A stretch of 58,961 nt of DNA from Lachnospiraceae bacterium (lineage in GTDB: Bacteria; Bacillota; Clostridia; Lachnospirales; Anaerotignaceae), in NCBI GenBank assembly GCA_019422065.1, contig JAHZEA010000012.1, forward strand, positions 1-58,961. Direction: 5' to 3'. The position numbers were made by a program, and so were the translations under genes. How positions within the stretch are numbered: position 1 is the first letter of the stretch; each line of letters begins with the position of its first letter. Below, piece after piece: positions 8,090 to 15,669 of the stretch. The notes beneath the pieces are model-generated. The model was not told where the DNA came from. It made no database searches and saw nothing but the letters and a program-made list of their open reading frames with translations.

Positions 8090-9028
8090 ATGGCAAATAT
8101 TGATTTATGTAACAACTGTCCGGCTTTCCAGCCTAAACTTGAATGTGTATCAATCCCTAAAATTTTCGACCAGTGCAGACTTCAGGTTTGCCTTACACCA
8201 AATGAAATCGGCGCAGCTAAAGTAGACTTCAACCCTATTAACTGCAATATTAATAAAAACACATGCCCAAATCAGTGTGGTCAGTCAGTTCAAGGCAAAA
8301 GAACATCTTGCAGCGGTGAAACAATAGTTCCACCTCAGAACGCTGTTTCAGTAACAATTGATAATTTCTGCATTAAGAGCATGAATGTATTAAGCAAAAC
8401 AAAAAGCGGTTTCAGAAAAGGTTTCTTTGACGTAAGCATCCGCTTTATATTCAGCTATACTCTTAAATTCTACAATGCAGACAACATGGAAATAAGCAGA
8501 GTACCTGCTTGCAGCTCCTATACAACAACTGTTTCGCTCTACGGCGGAGAAGACATCTGTGTTGCTTCATTTAACGAGCTTTACAACGGCATTACAACAA
8601 ACGGACCATTTGTATCAATAGAAGGCAGCGCTATGAACCTTGCAGCTGCTCTTAGATATCCTTGCAGCTGTGGCTGTGGCTGCGGTTGTGGCTGTGGCTG
8701 CGGCTGTGGAAGCTGCGGCGGAGGATGCGGCTGCTCAGATAATGGCTGTGACAATGGCTGCTCATGCTTATCACCTACAGGCGTTGATGTAACAATCGGT
8801 CTTTTCGCAGTAGTTAAACTTTTAAGACTTTCCAACATGTCAGTTAACTCTTACGGCAACTGCATGCCTTGCGAATGCTCAGATATTTCAGACATCAGCC
8901 CATGTGACTTCTTTGATAACCTTAAGTTCCCTACAGACCTTTTTGCACCACAGGCTAACTATAAACCATGCTGCGACACATCATCAGAGGATACACCAAC
9001 AAACGGCTCATGCTGTGAAACCTGCTGA
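8090..9028 (+). CDS. Cysteine-rich protein with Cys-Gly repeat, candidate spore-surface protein
   Basis: A 312-residue protein with 35 cysteines. The N-terminus has a CNNCPAF...CVSIPKIFDQC pattern. A mid-region of about 100 residues (near FRKGFFDVSIRFIFSYTLKFY) looks like a beta-rich fold. A Cys-Gly ladder of alternating residues covers about residues 190-208, and the C-terminus ends in Cys pairs (PCCDT, SCCETC). No signal peptide or transmembrane segment is visible. AAGGAGG lies seven bases before ATG 8090, so the longer frame from 7994 is rejected. A sigma-K-like promoter sits upstream. By analogy with Cys-rich coat and exosporium proteins of spore formers I infer a spore-surface role. Metal binding is an alternative. 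I do not recognise a named family. Confidence 0.8.
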   Translation: MANIDLCNNCPAFQPKLECVSIPKIFDQCRLQVCLTPNEIGAAKVDFNPINCNINKNTCPNQCGQSVQGKRTSCSGETIVPPQNAVSVTIDNFCIKSMNVLSKTKSGFRKGFFDVSIRFIFSYTLKFYNADNMEISRVPACSSYTTTVSLYGGEDICVASFNELYNGITTNGPFVSIEGSAMNLAAALRYPCSCGCGCGCGCGCGCGSCGGGCGCSDNGCDNGCSCLSPTGVDVTIGLFAVVKLLRLSNMSVNSYGNCMPCECSDISDISPCDFFDNLKFPTDLFAPQANYKPCCDTSSEDTPTNGSCCETC

Positions 9029-9165
9029 TAAATCAGCATAAAAACTGATTTAAAAAGCTGTGGGGTGTGGGCAAAACCCATGCCTTACGGCATAAATTAA
9101 ATATCAATACAAATATTTTATATAATAACCCCCTCTTTATCAACCATTAATTTTTGCACAATCTA

Positions 9166-9201
9166 AAAGCAGTATTGCCAAGCAAACGGCAATACTGCTT
9201 T
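9166..9201. terminator. Bidirectional terminator between converging genes
   Basis: AAAGCAGTATTGCC (9166-9179) pairs perfectly with GGCAATACTGCTTT (9188-9201) around an 8-nt loop. It lies between the Cys-rich gene and the DUF1847 gene and can serve both. Confidence 0.85.
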
Positions 9202-9218
9202 ATTTACTAGTTATTTAG

Positions 9219-9851
9219 TTATTTTAATACTTTGCTGTAATAGCTCTCTGTAAGGTAAAGCGGCATAACTGCGTTATGTCCAAGAACCCTATCTTTTGTG
9301 AAAAGCACCGTTGTAGGAGCTTCACTGTATTTTATAAAAAGTGAGTCATGGCCTACACAAAGACCCATAACTACGTTTAAGTCAGTTTTTTCGTTATTAA
9401 GTATTTTGGCCTGTAATATAGGATTGCACATTGGTTCATAGCAGTCCGGATGTATTTTATCTTTGTCGGCTATACCAATTTCAGTTTTATCCCTGTTACC
9501 TACTTTGCATGCAGCACCAACAACCTCAAGGCCGTTTTTACGAAGAATTTTGGCAAATGTCCTTGCTTCTCTTATTGTGCCTACACATGTAGCAATACCT
9601 ACTTTTTTGGCACCTATCTTTTTAGCAAAAAGCACAGTTTCCTCAACTCTTGTAAGCTTACAGTAAAAGTTGCCTTCTATTTCGGCAGCAGATTTAGCTA
9701 TAAGATTGTTTTCTTCACTTTTAAGCAGTTCAACAGCCTCTTCAGCCAATTCTTTGTATTTAACTGTTTCGCAAAAATCAGGATACGGCATGTTCTGGTT
9801 TTCGCAAGTTGTTTTGTAACAGTCAATACAGCTTAATTCTTCCTTCTCCAT
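9219..9851 (-). CDS. DUF1847 family protein, probable metal-binding
   Basis: A 210-residue cytoplasmic protein of the DUF1847 family, whose biochemical role is unknown. The N-terminus carries a Cys cluster (CIDCYKTTC) and further cysteines recur at conserved-looking positions (YCKLTRVEE, GIATCVG, GAACKVG, DCYEPMCNP, MGLCVGHD). This suggests metal or Fe-S binding. The middle shows alternating strands and helices (KKVGIATCVGTIREA, GLEVVGAACKVG) as in a Rossmann-like fold. It is the last gene of a six-gene minus-strand operon, 15 bp after the ybaK-type gene. The start is preceded by GGGGAGG. Family assignment is confident; function is not. Confidence 0.85.
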   Translation of the reverse strand: MEKEELSCIDCYKTTCENQNMPYPDFCETVKYKELAEEAVELLKSEENNLIAKSAAEIEGNFYCKLTRVEETVLFAKKIGAKKVGIATCVGTIREARTFAKILRKNGLEVVGAACKVGNRDKTEIGIADKDKIHPDCYEPMCNPILQAKILNNEKTDLNVVMGLCVGHDSLFIKYSEAPTTVLFTKDRVLGHNAVMPLYLTESYYSKVLK

Positions 9852-9866
9852 GTGGATAACCTCCCC

Positions 9867-10340
9867 TTAGTCTGCAACTAAATCTTTTAATGCAGCATCT
9901 GTATATTTAACAAGGTCGTCAGGCGATATAATAATCTGGCAGCCCCTAACCCCAGCGCTAACGCCTATTTCATCTAAAAGCTGAGCTGTTTCATCTATAA
10001 AAGTAGGGAATTTCTTTTTCATACCTATAGGTGAACAACCGCCTCTTATATACCCCGTTACTGGCAGTAAATCCTTAACATGCAGCATTTCTATTTTTTT
10101 GTTCTTAGAGCATGCAGCCGCCTTTTTTAAGTCAAGTTCTTCGGCAACCGGTATGCAGAAAACCATATACCCCGTTTTGTCGCCTTTTGTAACAAGTGTT
10201 TTAAAAAGCTGTTCCGGCGGCATGCTTAATTTTGCCGCTACAGTAACACCGGATAAATCGTTTTCGTCATACTCATAAGTTTCACTGCGGTATTTTATTT
10301 TTTCAGCGTCTAAAAGGCGCATAGCGTTTGTTTTAACCAA
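9867..10340 (-). CDS. ybaK: Cys-tRNA(Pro)/aminoacyl-tRNA deacylase, YbaK/EbsC family
   Basis: A predicted trans-editing enzyme. YbaK family members hydrolyse Cys-tRNA(Pro), protecting translation from mischarging. The 157-residue protein spans one YbaK/aaRS-associated domain with PPEQLFKTLVTKGDK, KKAAACSKNKK, and the family block YIRGGCSPIGMKKKFPTFIDE near the middle. SAGVRGCQIIISPDDL follows. The start is a TTG with GGAG nine bases upstream; no internal ATG gives the expected N-terminus. It lies 48 bp after a DUF554 gene and 15 bp before the DUF1847 gene in a probable operon. The substrate is inferred from the family. Confidence 0.92.
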   Translation of the reverse strand: MVKTNAMRLLDAEKIKYRSETYEYDENDLSGVTVAAKLSMPPEQLFKTLVTKGDKTGYMVFCIPVAEELDLKKAAACSKNKKIEMLHVKDLLPVTGYIRGGCSPIGMKKKFPTFIDETAQLLDEIGVSAGVRGCQIIISPDDLVKYTDAALKDLVAD

Positions 10341-10388
10341 TTAAAACATCTCCACATTTTTATAACATTTTTTATATCATTTAGTAAC

Positions 10389-11117
10389 TTAATTAATAAA
10401 TGAATAAATAGTCTGCATAAACCTTATTACCGGCGGTATGTAATAAATAACCGGCACAGCTATAGCCGGCAGCATGTTTCCCACCTTAAACTTTTTAATT
10501 TCGAGTGTATTAACACCTATTGCCGTAATCATAATTCCGCCTACTATAGATATTTCAACAAGCATTTCGTTAGTTAAATAAGGCTGAATTAAAGAAGCAA
10601 AAACCGTAAGCAGGCCTTGATAAACAAAAACCGAAACAGCCGACAGCATAACACCTATTCCAAGTGTTGAGGCAAAAACAAGTGCCATAACACCGTCTAT
10701 TACGGCCTTTGTAAAAAGCGTTGTATGTACTCCCTGTACTCCACTTTCAATAGAGCCTATAACAGCCATTGTACCTACACAAAATGTAAGGCTTCCAGTT
10801 ACAAAACCCTGTGAAATATTTCCGCCTTTAGATTTTGTAGCCGACTCAATTAAATTGCCGAATGACTCCAGTCTGTCCTCAATTTTAAGCGACTCGCCTA
10901 TAAGTGAACCAATTACAAGGCTTACTATATAAAGCACAGGCTTAGCCTCATCACTGAGCATGCCTTCAAGTGCCGTTGAAATTCCTATAAACACTACCGA
11001 AAGGCCAAGAACACTCATTAATATTTCTCTGTATCTTGGTTTAAGTCCGCCCTTTATAAAAAGACCTACAAACGCTCCAAATATAATGGCTAAAGAATTT
11101 ACTATTGTTCCTAACAT
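10389..11117 (-). CDS. DUF554 family integral membrane protein
   Basis: A 242-residue polytopic membrane protein of the DUF554 (YdfK/YqgA-like) family. About six or seven hydrophobic segments are visible, starting with TIVNSLAIIFGAFVGLFI. The family motif VTGSLTFCVGTMAVIGSIESG lies near the centre. Transport is often suggested for this family, but no substrate is established, and none can be inferred here. The gene starts four bases after the end of the upstream glycosylase gene, so cotranscription and probably translational coupling are likely. Confidence 0.88.
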   Translation of the reverse strand: MLGTIVNSLAIIFGAFVGLFIKGGLKPRYREILMSVLGLSVVFIGISTALEGMLSDEAKPVLYIVSLVIGSLIGESLKIEDRLESFGNLIESATKSKGGNISQGFVTGSLTFCVGTMAVIGSIESGVQGVHTTLFTKAVIDGVMALVFASTLGIGVMLSAVSVFVYQGLLTVFASLIQPYLTNEMLVEISIVGGIMITAIGVNTLEIKKFKVGNMLPAIAVPVIYYIPPVIRFMQTIYSFIN

Positions 11118-11120
11118 AAC

Positions 11121-12029
11121 TTACTTACCTGCTTTTTCTTTCTTATTGTCAGAAGCGCCTATTTTAAACTCTCTGGCGTAATTAAATAAATACTGCTGGG
11201 CAAAGCCTGCATACTCACCGAACTTGTCGTATGCTGATTTATGTATTGTTTTAATAGGTGTGTCGTTTCCGTCAAAGTAAAAATAGCTCATAACCCTTTT
11301 AACCCAAACATCTGTAGGAAAAGCGTCGCTTCTGCCCATTGAAAAAAGCATAACACAATCAGCAACTTTAGGCCCTACACCTTTAATTGTCATAAGCTCT
11401 TTTCTTACTTCATCAGTTGGCATGTCTTTAAATTTTTCAAAAGAAATTTCGCCTGAAATACATTTTTGCACAGCATCTATTATATACTTAGCTCTAAATC
11501 CTGTTTTGCACTCCATTAATTCTTCCTCAGTTGCTTTAGAAAGCTCATCAGCAGAAGGAAATGAAAAGTAGCTTACATTATTAAAATCTCCTATAAGTTT
11601 ACCATATCTTTGGCTAATGTTAGAAACTACTTTTTTAATCATAGGTATTCTGTTGTTTTGAGAAATTATAAACGATATAAGGCACTCAAAAAAGTCCTGA
11701 TTAAGTATTCTTATACCCGGTGCATACTTAACTGCATTTTTAACAGTTTCATCTTTAGATGAAAGAAGCTCCTTAATCTGGTTATAATCTCTTTTAAAAT
11801 CAAAGTAGTCCAGCCAAATATTCTCAAAGTCTTCTTTTGATGTATTTTCAAAAACTATATCATTATCCTTTTTATACGCATGCAGTATCTTTTCTTTAGC
11901 TATAACAATATAGTCTTCATCACTTATTTTTTCAAACCTGAAGCATTGCCCGCATTCAAGTGTTTGAGAAATCACAAAACTGTCGTACTCGTTTAAAACC
12001 AAATTTCCGTCGCAAAAACTGTATTTCAT
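11121..12029 (-). CDS. ogg: 8-oxoguanine DNA glycosylase/AP lyase (OGG1 type)
   Basis: A predicted base-excision repair enzyme that removes 8-oxoguanine and nicks the abasic site. The N-terminal domain has the OGG_N block LECGQCFRFEK (residues 24-34). A helix-hairpin-helix with a Gly/Pro-rich loop follows, IKGVGPKVADCVMLFSMG, containing the Schiff-base lysine K221. The conserved aspartate is in FPTDVWVKR (D240). SFIISQNNRIP is the family helix near residue 119. The length of 302 residues fits clostridial OGG. AAGGAG precedes the ATG. It sits between a lipoprotein gene (10 bp) and DUF554 (3 bp gap), so it is in an operon whose other members do not explain its repair role. Confidence 0.93.
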   Translation of the reverse strand: MKYSFCDGNLVLNEYDSFVISQTLECGQCFRFEKISDEDYIVIAKEKILHAYKKDNDIVFENTSKEDFENIWLDYFDFKRDYNQIKELLSSKDETVKNAVKYAPGIRILNQDFFECLISFIISQNNRIPMIKKVVSNISQRYGKLIGDFNNVSYFSFPSADELSKATEEELMECKTGFRAKYIIDAVQKCISGEISFEKFKDMPTDEVRKELMTIKGVGPKVADCVMLFSMGRSDAFPTDVWVKRVMSYFYFDGNDTPIKTIHKSAYDKFGEYAGFAQQYLFNYAREFKIGASDNKKEKAGK

Positions 12030-12039
12030 TTGTTTCTCC

Positions 12040-13413
12040 TTACTTGTCCCAAATTATAAACAAAGGCATATTATTGCCGTAGCCATTTAATTTCTTCTCA
12101 GCGTCATAGTTGCTTGCAACTTGAATATACTCCCATGTAGTAGAGTTATACCTTGCTAAATACTTAACCTGATTTTTAAGAACTATATAATAATAGTTGG
12201 ATGCACCACATATATACTCAACATCACTTGAGCCCGTTATAAGGCCTCTTTGTGACATAAGTATTAAAACATCGTTTTTGTATATATTAATGCTGTTTTT
12301 AAAGTCATAAACAGACCACTGCGGCAACAGTGAAAGATTAAAATCAGGAAGCTGTTTATTAATAGCAACTTCAAGCCTTGGTTCTTTTTCCAAACCGGCA
12401 TAAACCACTTCCCAAATACCATTTGATTGTTTAAGTATATACTGCTTAATGTTTCCGCTGTCACTTGCAGGTGAAAGAGTAGCTATTGCATATTTTCCAT
12501 CAAGCCTTATATTTCTTACAAAATACTGCTCATACTTGCCTTCGTGCATATTAATAAAGCTTACAATCCTAGTATATTCATAAGAATCAGGATAAAGCCT
12601 TGAAATATTGCCATGATTTTGATTATATTTTGCCAAAATGCTGTTATAATCAGCCGAAGATATTTCTCCTCCGCCATAGCTTGAAGAAATTATATATTTA
12701 TCCTCATTTGGTATTTTTAATGCCGAAAAAACAGTAAGACCAGAATCCACGCCACTTAATGTAACTCCGTCTAAATTCTTAACGTCACTGCCAAAAAGCA
12801 GCAAAACTTGGCAGCCGCTGTTAATATACTTATTATTTAGGTACCCTTCTTCTACAAGATAATAAGTGTCAACCTGTCTGTTTCGTGACAGATTATACAT
12901 ATAACCGTTTTTAGTTATTACCTTACTTTTTGAAAAATAATCGTTATAATAAGTCTGACCTGCTTCAACTACACTGTCTGCAATATCCCATTGAGTTTTA
13001 AGCTTAGGGTCTCTGTTGCTTATTATATTTACAGAGTCACTGCCAGCCGATGTATGTTTTTGAGGTACTTCATCAGTTTGTGTTTTATCAAAAATATTAT
13101 TTTCATTGTTGTTTTTGCTGGCATTTGAGTCACTTGTATTACTATCAGTATTACTGTCACTGTTTATTTCATTAGATGCGTCTTCACTGCTTTCACCATT
13201 TTCTGTGCTTTCGCTGTTTTCATCAACTATGGTATTGTTATTTTCAATAACTTCGTCTTCTTTGTTAACGCCCTCTGTTTTTTCGCTTTCACTTGAAGAA
13301 GCTTTATGTTCTTCACTTGAAGAAGGATTATTTATGGCGCAGGACGCAAAAAATATTAAAGCTGAAAAAGCCAATGCTATAATTTTGTAATTCTTTAGTA
13401 TTGATTTTCTCAA
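12040..13413 (-). CDS. Putative lipoprotein with Ser/Asn/Glu-rich linker
   Basis: A 457-residue predicted lipoprotein. The N-terminus is a lipoprotein signal with lipobox FFASC (modified Cys25). Residues about 27-125 are a low-complexity stretch of Ser, Glu, Asn and Asp, probably an extended cell-wall spacer. The C-terminal ~330 residues look folded and beta-rich (NGYMYNLSRNRQVDTYYLV, KYAIATLSPASDSGNIKQY), but I do not recognise the domain. The start codon directly follows the stop of the upstream 135-residue gene, so the two are translationally adjacent. It lies 10 bp before the glycosylase gene. Function is unknown. Confidence 0.75.
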   Translation of the reverse strand: MRKSILKNYKIIALAFSALIFFASCAINNPSSSEEHKASSSESEKTEGVNKEDEVIENNNTIVDENSESTENGESSEDASNEINSDSNTDSNTSDSNASKNNNENNIFDKTQTDEVPQKHTSAGSDSVNIISNRDPKLKTQWDIADSVVEAGQTYYNDYFSKSKVITKNGYMYNLSRNRQVDTYYLVEEGYLNNKYINSGCQVLLLFGSDVKNLDGVTLSGVDSGLTVFSALKIPNEDKYIISSSYGGGEISSADYNSILAKYNQNHGNISRLYPDSYEYTRIVSFINMHEGKYEQYFVRNIRLDGKYAIATLSPASDSGNIKQYILKQSNGIWEVVYAGLEKEPRLEVAINKQLPDFNLSLLPQWSVYDFKNSINIYKNDVLILMSQRGLITGSSDVEYICGASNYYYIVLKNQVKYLARYNSTTWEYIQVASNYDAEKKLNGYGNNMPLFIIWDK

Positions 13414-13821
13414 TTAATACTCATCCCTTTTGTCTATAATAGCTTCATATACCGACTCAAGTTCTTTTTTATGTATACTGAGTATACGTTTAATTTTTTC
13501 TTCCAGTTCATCAGCATTTTCTATGAACTCAAATTTAATATCCCATGTAGGGTTATAACAGTCTTCTTCCTCTGTTATGCTTTCTGCCTCGGTTAAAATA
13601 GGTTCCGGGTCGTAATAATCATAAACGGCATCAAATTCCCAGTCTTCAACATCCCTATCGCATGTCAGCTTTAAATGTATACAGCACCGGCCGTCTTCTT
13701 CAGATGCATAAGTATTGTATATAAGATTTTCGTTTTCCTCTACTTTAAAACTGGCTATTTCTTTATCAAGAAATCCAGTTTCACTGTCTTTAAGCATAAT
13801 AACAATTAAAGTTTCGTCCAT
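13414..13821 (-). CDS. Small acidic protein of unknown function (DUF6762-like)
   Basis: A 135-residue acidic cytoplasmic protein with no signal or membrane segment. It shows an N-terminal beta hairpin (ETLIVIMLKDSETGFLDKEI), an Asp/Glu/Tyr-rich centre, and a C-terminal amphipathic helix (ADELEEKIKRILSIHKK). It resembles my recollection of DUF6762 proteins in anaerobic Firmicutes, but I cannot verify that. It is the first gene of the operon running to 9219, 50 bp downstream of a good sigma-A promoter. TAGGAG lies upstream of the ATG. Its stop is contiguous with the next start. Confidence 0.65.
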   Translation of the reverse strand: MDETLIVIMLKDSETGFLDKEIASFKVEENENLIYNTYASEEDGRCCIHLKLTCDRDVEDWEFDAVYDYYDPEPILTEAESITEEEDCYNPTWDIKFEFIENADELEEKIKRILSIHKKELESVYEAIIDKRDEY

Positions 13822-13873
13822 TACAAAATCTCCTAAGTTTTATTAAGCTAAATAAAAATATCCTAACATTAAT

Positions 13874-13902
13874 ATTATACTATCACTAAAAAATTATTGC
13901 AA
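13874..13902 (-). promoter_or_regulatory. Sigma-A promoter for the six-gene operon
   Basis: On the minus strand TTGCAA (13902-13897) and TATAAT (13879-13874) are separated by exactly 17 bp. They lie about 55 bp upstream of the first start codon at 13821. This is one of the best promoters in the window. Confidence 0.7.
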
Positions 13903-13987
13903 CACAGCGCAAATTCAGCGGCAAATCTTAAGATAAAATTAACAATTTGATTTTCCGTAATTTACCAACTCACCCAACAAAAAGCAT

Positions 13988-14013
13988 GTACCGGCAGTGT
14001 TTTCTGCCGGTAC
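13988..14013 (-). terminator. Terminator after the LCP gene
   Basis: GTACCGGCAG and CTGCCGGTAC form a perfect 10-bp stem with a 6-nt loop. A run of T follows on the minus strand, 15 bp past the LCP stop. Confidence 0.85.
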
Positions 14014-14028
14014 TTAAAACCATTGTTT

Positions 14029-15366
14029 TTATTCTTCTGTAGAGCTTGCTGTTTGTTCTTCTTCTGTTTCGCCAGTTCCCAGTATAACAAGTATATCTGT
14101 ATCACCAGAGAGCATATCCGGGTCAACTATAATTTCAGCGTCATTATAGAATTCCTCTTTAAGGTCATATCCAAGGCCTTCTTTATAAACAACAATTCTT
14201 GTATTAGGCTGCTGTTCATCGTTATATGTTGAAATGCTTGAAACGGTATAACCTTTTTCCTCAAGCATTGCTTGATTTTCAGCTGCATAACCGTTAATAT
14301 TGCTGCCGTTTGAAACTTCTATATTTTTGCCCTTAGAAGAAATATGTCCGTTTTCATCCGGTATATCGTCGCTGTAGAATACACGTCTTACACTTGCGTT
14401 TAATTCTTCTTCATCAATAACATAGTAAGATACATTTCCAATATACTGTCCAACGCCCGGCGCTGTTTCCATTGTAACATTATTCATGTCAACATCAGAA
14501 ATATAATTAGCGTACTTAAGACAATCAGTAAGAGTAAAATCAGTTGTTACATCTTTATAGAGAGTGTTAATAAGGGTTGGAAGATTAGTCAGTATTGACT
14601 CAGTGCTGAGCATCTTTTTACCAAATTCCTTTAAGAAAAGCTGCTGAACTCTAACTCTGGCAACATCACCTTCAGGATATTTTCTAAATCTAACAAGCTG
14701 CTCTGCTTTGTCACCGTCAAGATGCTGTAATCCTTCATCCAAATGAATATACAAATCCTGAGCCGGGTCTTCGTAATGCATTGCCTGCGGAACTTCCACA
14801 TCAACTCCGCCTATAGCGTCAACAATATTTCTGAACCCTTCAGTAGTAACTTTAACATAGTTATCTATGTGTATTCCCAAAAGCTCCTCAAGCTGAAGAA
14901 CAGTAAAATAATCACCTTTTTCGCTGCCTGCGTAAGCATGAACTTCGTTTATTTTGCAAATTCCGCCGCTTGGTATATACTTGCCGTTTTCGGTAAGATA
15001 ATCGTTAAGCTCATTTGTTATTTTTACACGTGTATCTCTTGGTACAGACATAAGAGAGAGTTTACCGCTTTTACTGTCAAAATGAACAACAAAAAGCACG
15101 TCTGTTCTAGTACCTTCAACATCAACACCCATTACGGCAACGTTTAATGTAATATTTTTTCCTGTAAGGGAATCTAAGAGCGAAATCTCACTTCCGCCAA
15201 CACTCTCCTGTTCTTCGCCGTTTTCATTGTTGTTTCTTGCAATTTTGGTATAAGCAAATATGCTTGCCCCAGCAAAAACAACAAATATCAAAACCATAGA
15301 AAAAACAATTTTAAAGAACTGGCCTATAAAACTTTTTCTACGTGTTTTCTTTTTTCGTTTTCCCAT
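14029..15366 (-). CDS. LytR-CpsA-Psr (LCP) family glycopolymer transferase
   Basis: A membrane-anchored enzyme that attaches undecaprenyl-linked glycopolymers such as teichoic acids to peptidoglycan. The 445-residue protein starts with a basic stretch (GKRKKKTRRKS) and one transmembrane helix at about 20-42. The LCP domain follows with LNVAVMGVDVEGTRTDVLF, LSLMSVPRDTRV and the basic VRFRKYPEGDVARVRVQQ block. The C-terminal ~110 residues form a LytR_C domain with NGSNINGYA. I chose ATG 15366, preceded by CGGAG; the longer frame has 29 extra codons without a ribosome binding site. It is divergent from an LtaS-like gene, which suggests shared control of envelope polymers. Confidence 0.92.
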   Translation of the reverse strand: MGKRKKKTRRKSFIGQFFKIVFSMVLIFVVFAGASIFAYTKIARNNNENGEEQESVGGSEISLLDSLTGKNITLNVAVMGVDVEGTRTDVLFVVHFDSKSGKLSLMSVPRDTRVKITNELNDYLTENGKYIPSGGICKINEVHAYAGSEKGDYFTVLQLEELLGIHIDNYVKVTTEGFRNIVDAIGGVDVEVPQAMHYEDPAQDLYIHLDEGLQHLDGDKAEQLVRFRKYPEGDVARVRVQQLFLKEFGKKMLSTESILTNLPTLINTLYKDVTTDFTLTDCLKYANYISDVDMNNVTMETAPGVGQYIGNVSYYVIDEEELNASVRRVFYSDDIPDENGHISSKGKNIEVSNGSNINGYAAENQAMLEEKGYTVSSISTYNDEQQPNTRIVVYKEGLGYDLKEEFYNDAEIIVDPDMLSGDTDILVILGTGETEEEQTASSTEE

Positions 15367-15669
15367 GTTATAACTCCGTTCTATAAAGTATAATATCCGC
15401 TCAAAAAAACAATATATCCGTGTTATTATATCAAAATTTATTCTTTTACACAACTATCCTTTTATTTAAAGAACATTTTTTTACAAAATGTTCATAATAC
15501 AAATATTAAAGTACAAAATATAAATGTTAAATAATATTTTAAAAAAATCTCTATTTTTTTACATAATTCTTTACTAATTCATAAATTTGTAATAATATGT
15601 TAAGGATTTAAAAAATTTTGTTTCAAAAAATGCGTAATTAATACTATAAATTGTGTTAAGGTGGATATA
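15367..15669. other. Divergent intergenic region between LCP and LtaS-like genes
   Basis: This 303-bp AT-rich stretch has no coding frame I can support. It should hold promoters for both divergent genes, but no hexamer pair is convincing. Its clear feature is a 9-bp inverted repeat at 15471-15493. Confidence 0.5.
15471..15493. promoter_or_regulatory. Palindrome, possible shared operator
   Basis: GAACATTTT (15471-15479) and AAAATGTTC (15485-15493) are perfect inverted arms around 5 bases. The palindrome lies between two divergent envelope genes. It is not followed by a T-run on either strand, so an operator is more likely than a terminator. No known regulator is assigned. Confidence 0.45.

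Noticed and set aside
8581..8838. Minus-strand open frame rich in Pro and Gln opposite the Cys-Gly repeat
   Set aside because: It is the antisense shadow of the tgt-ggc repeat in a well-supported plus-strand gene and has no ribosome binding site.
13106..13390. Plus-strand Leu/Ser-rich open frame opposite the lipoprotein
   Set aside because: It mirrors the low-complexity Ser/Glu linker of the minus-strand gene and has no supporting signals.
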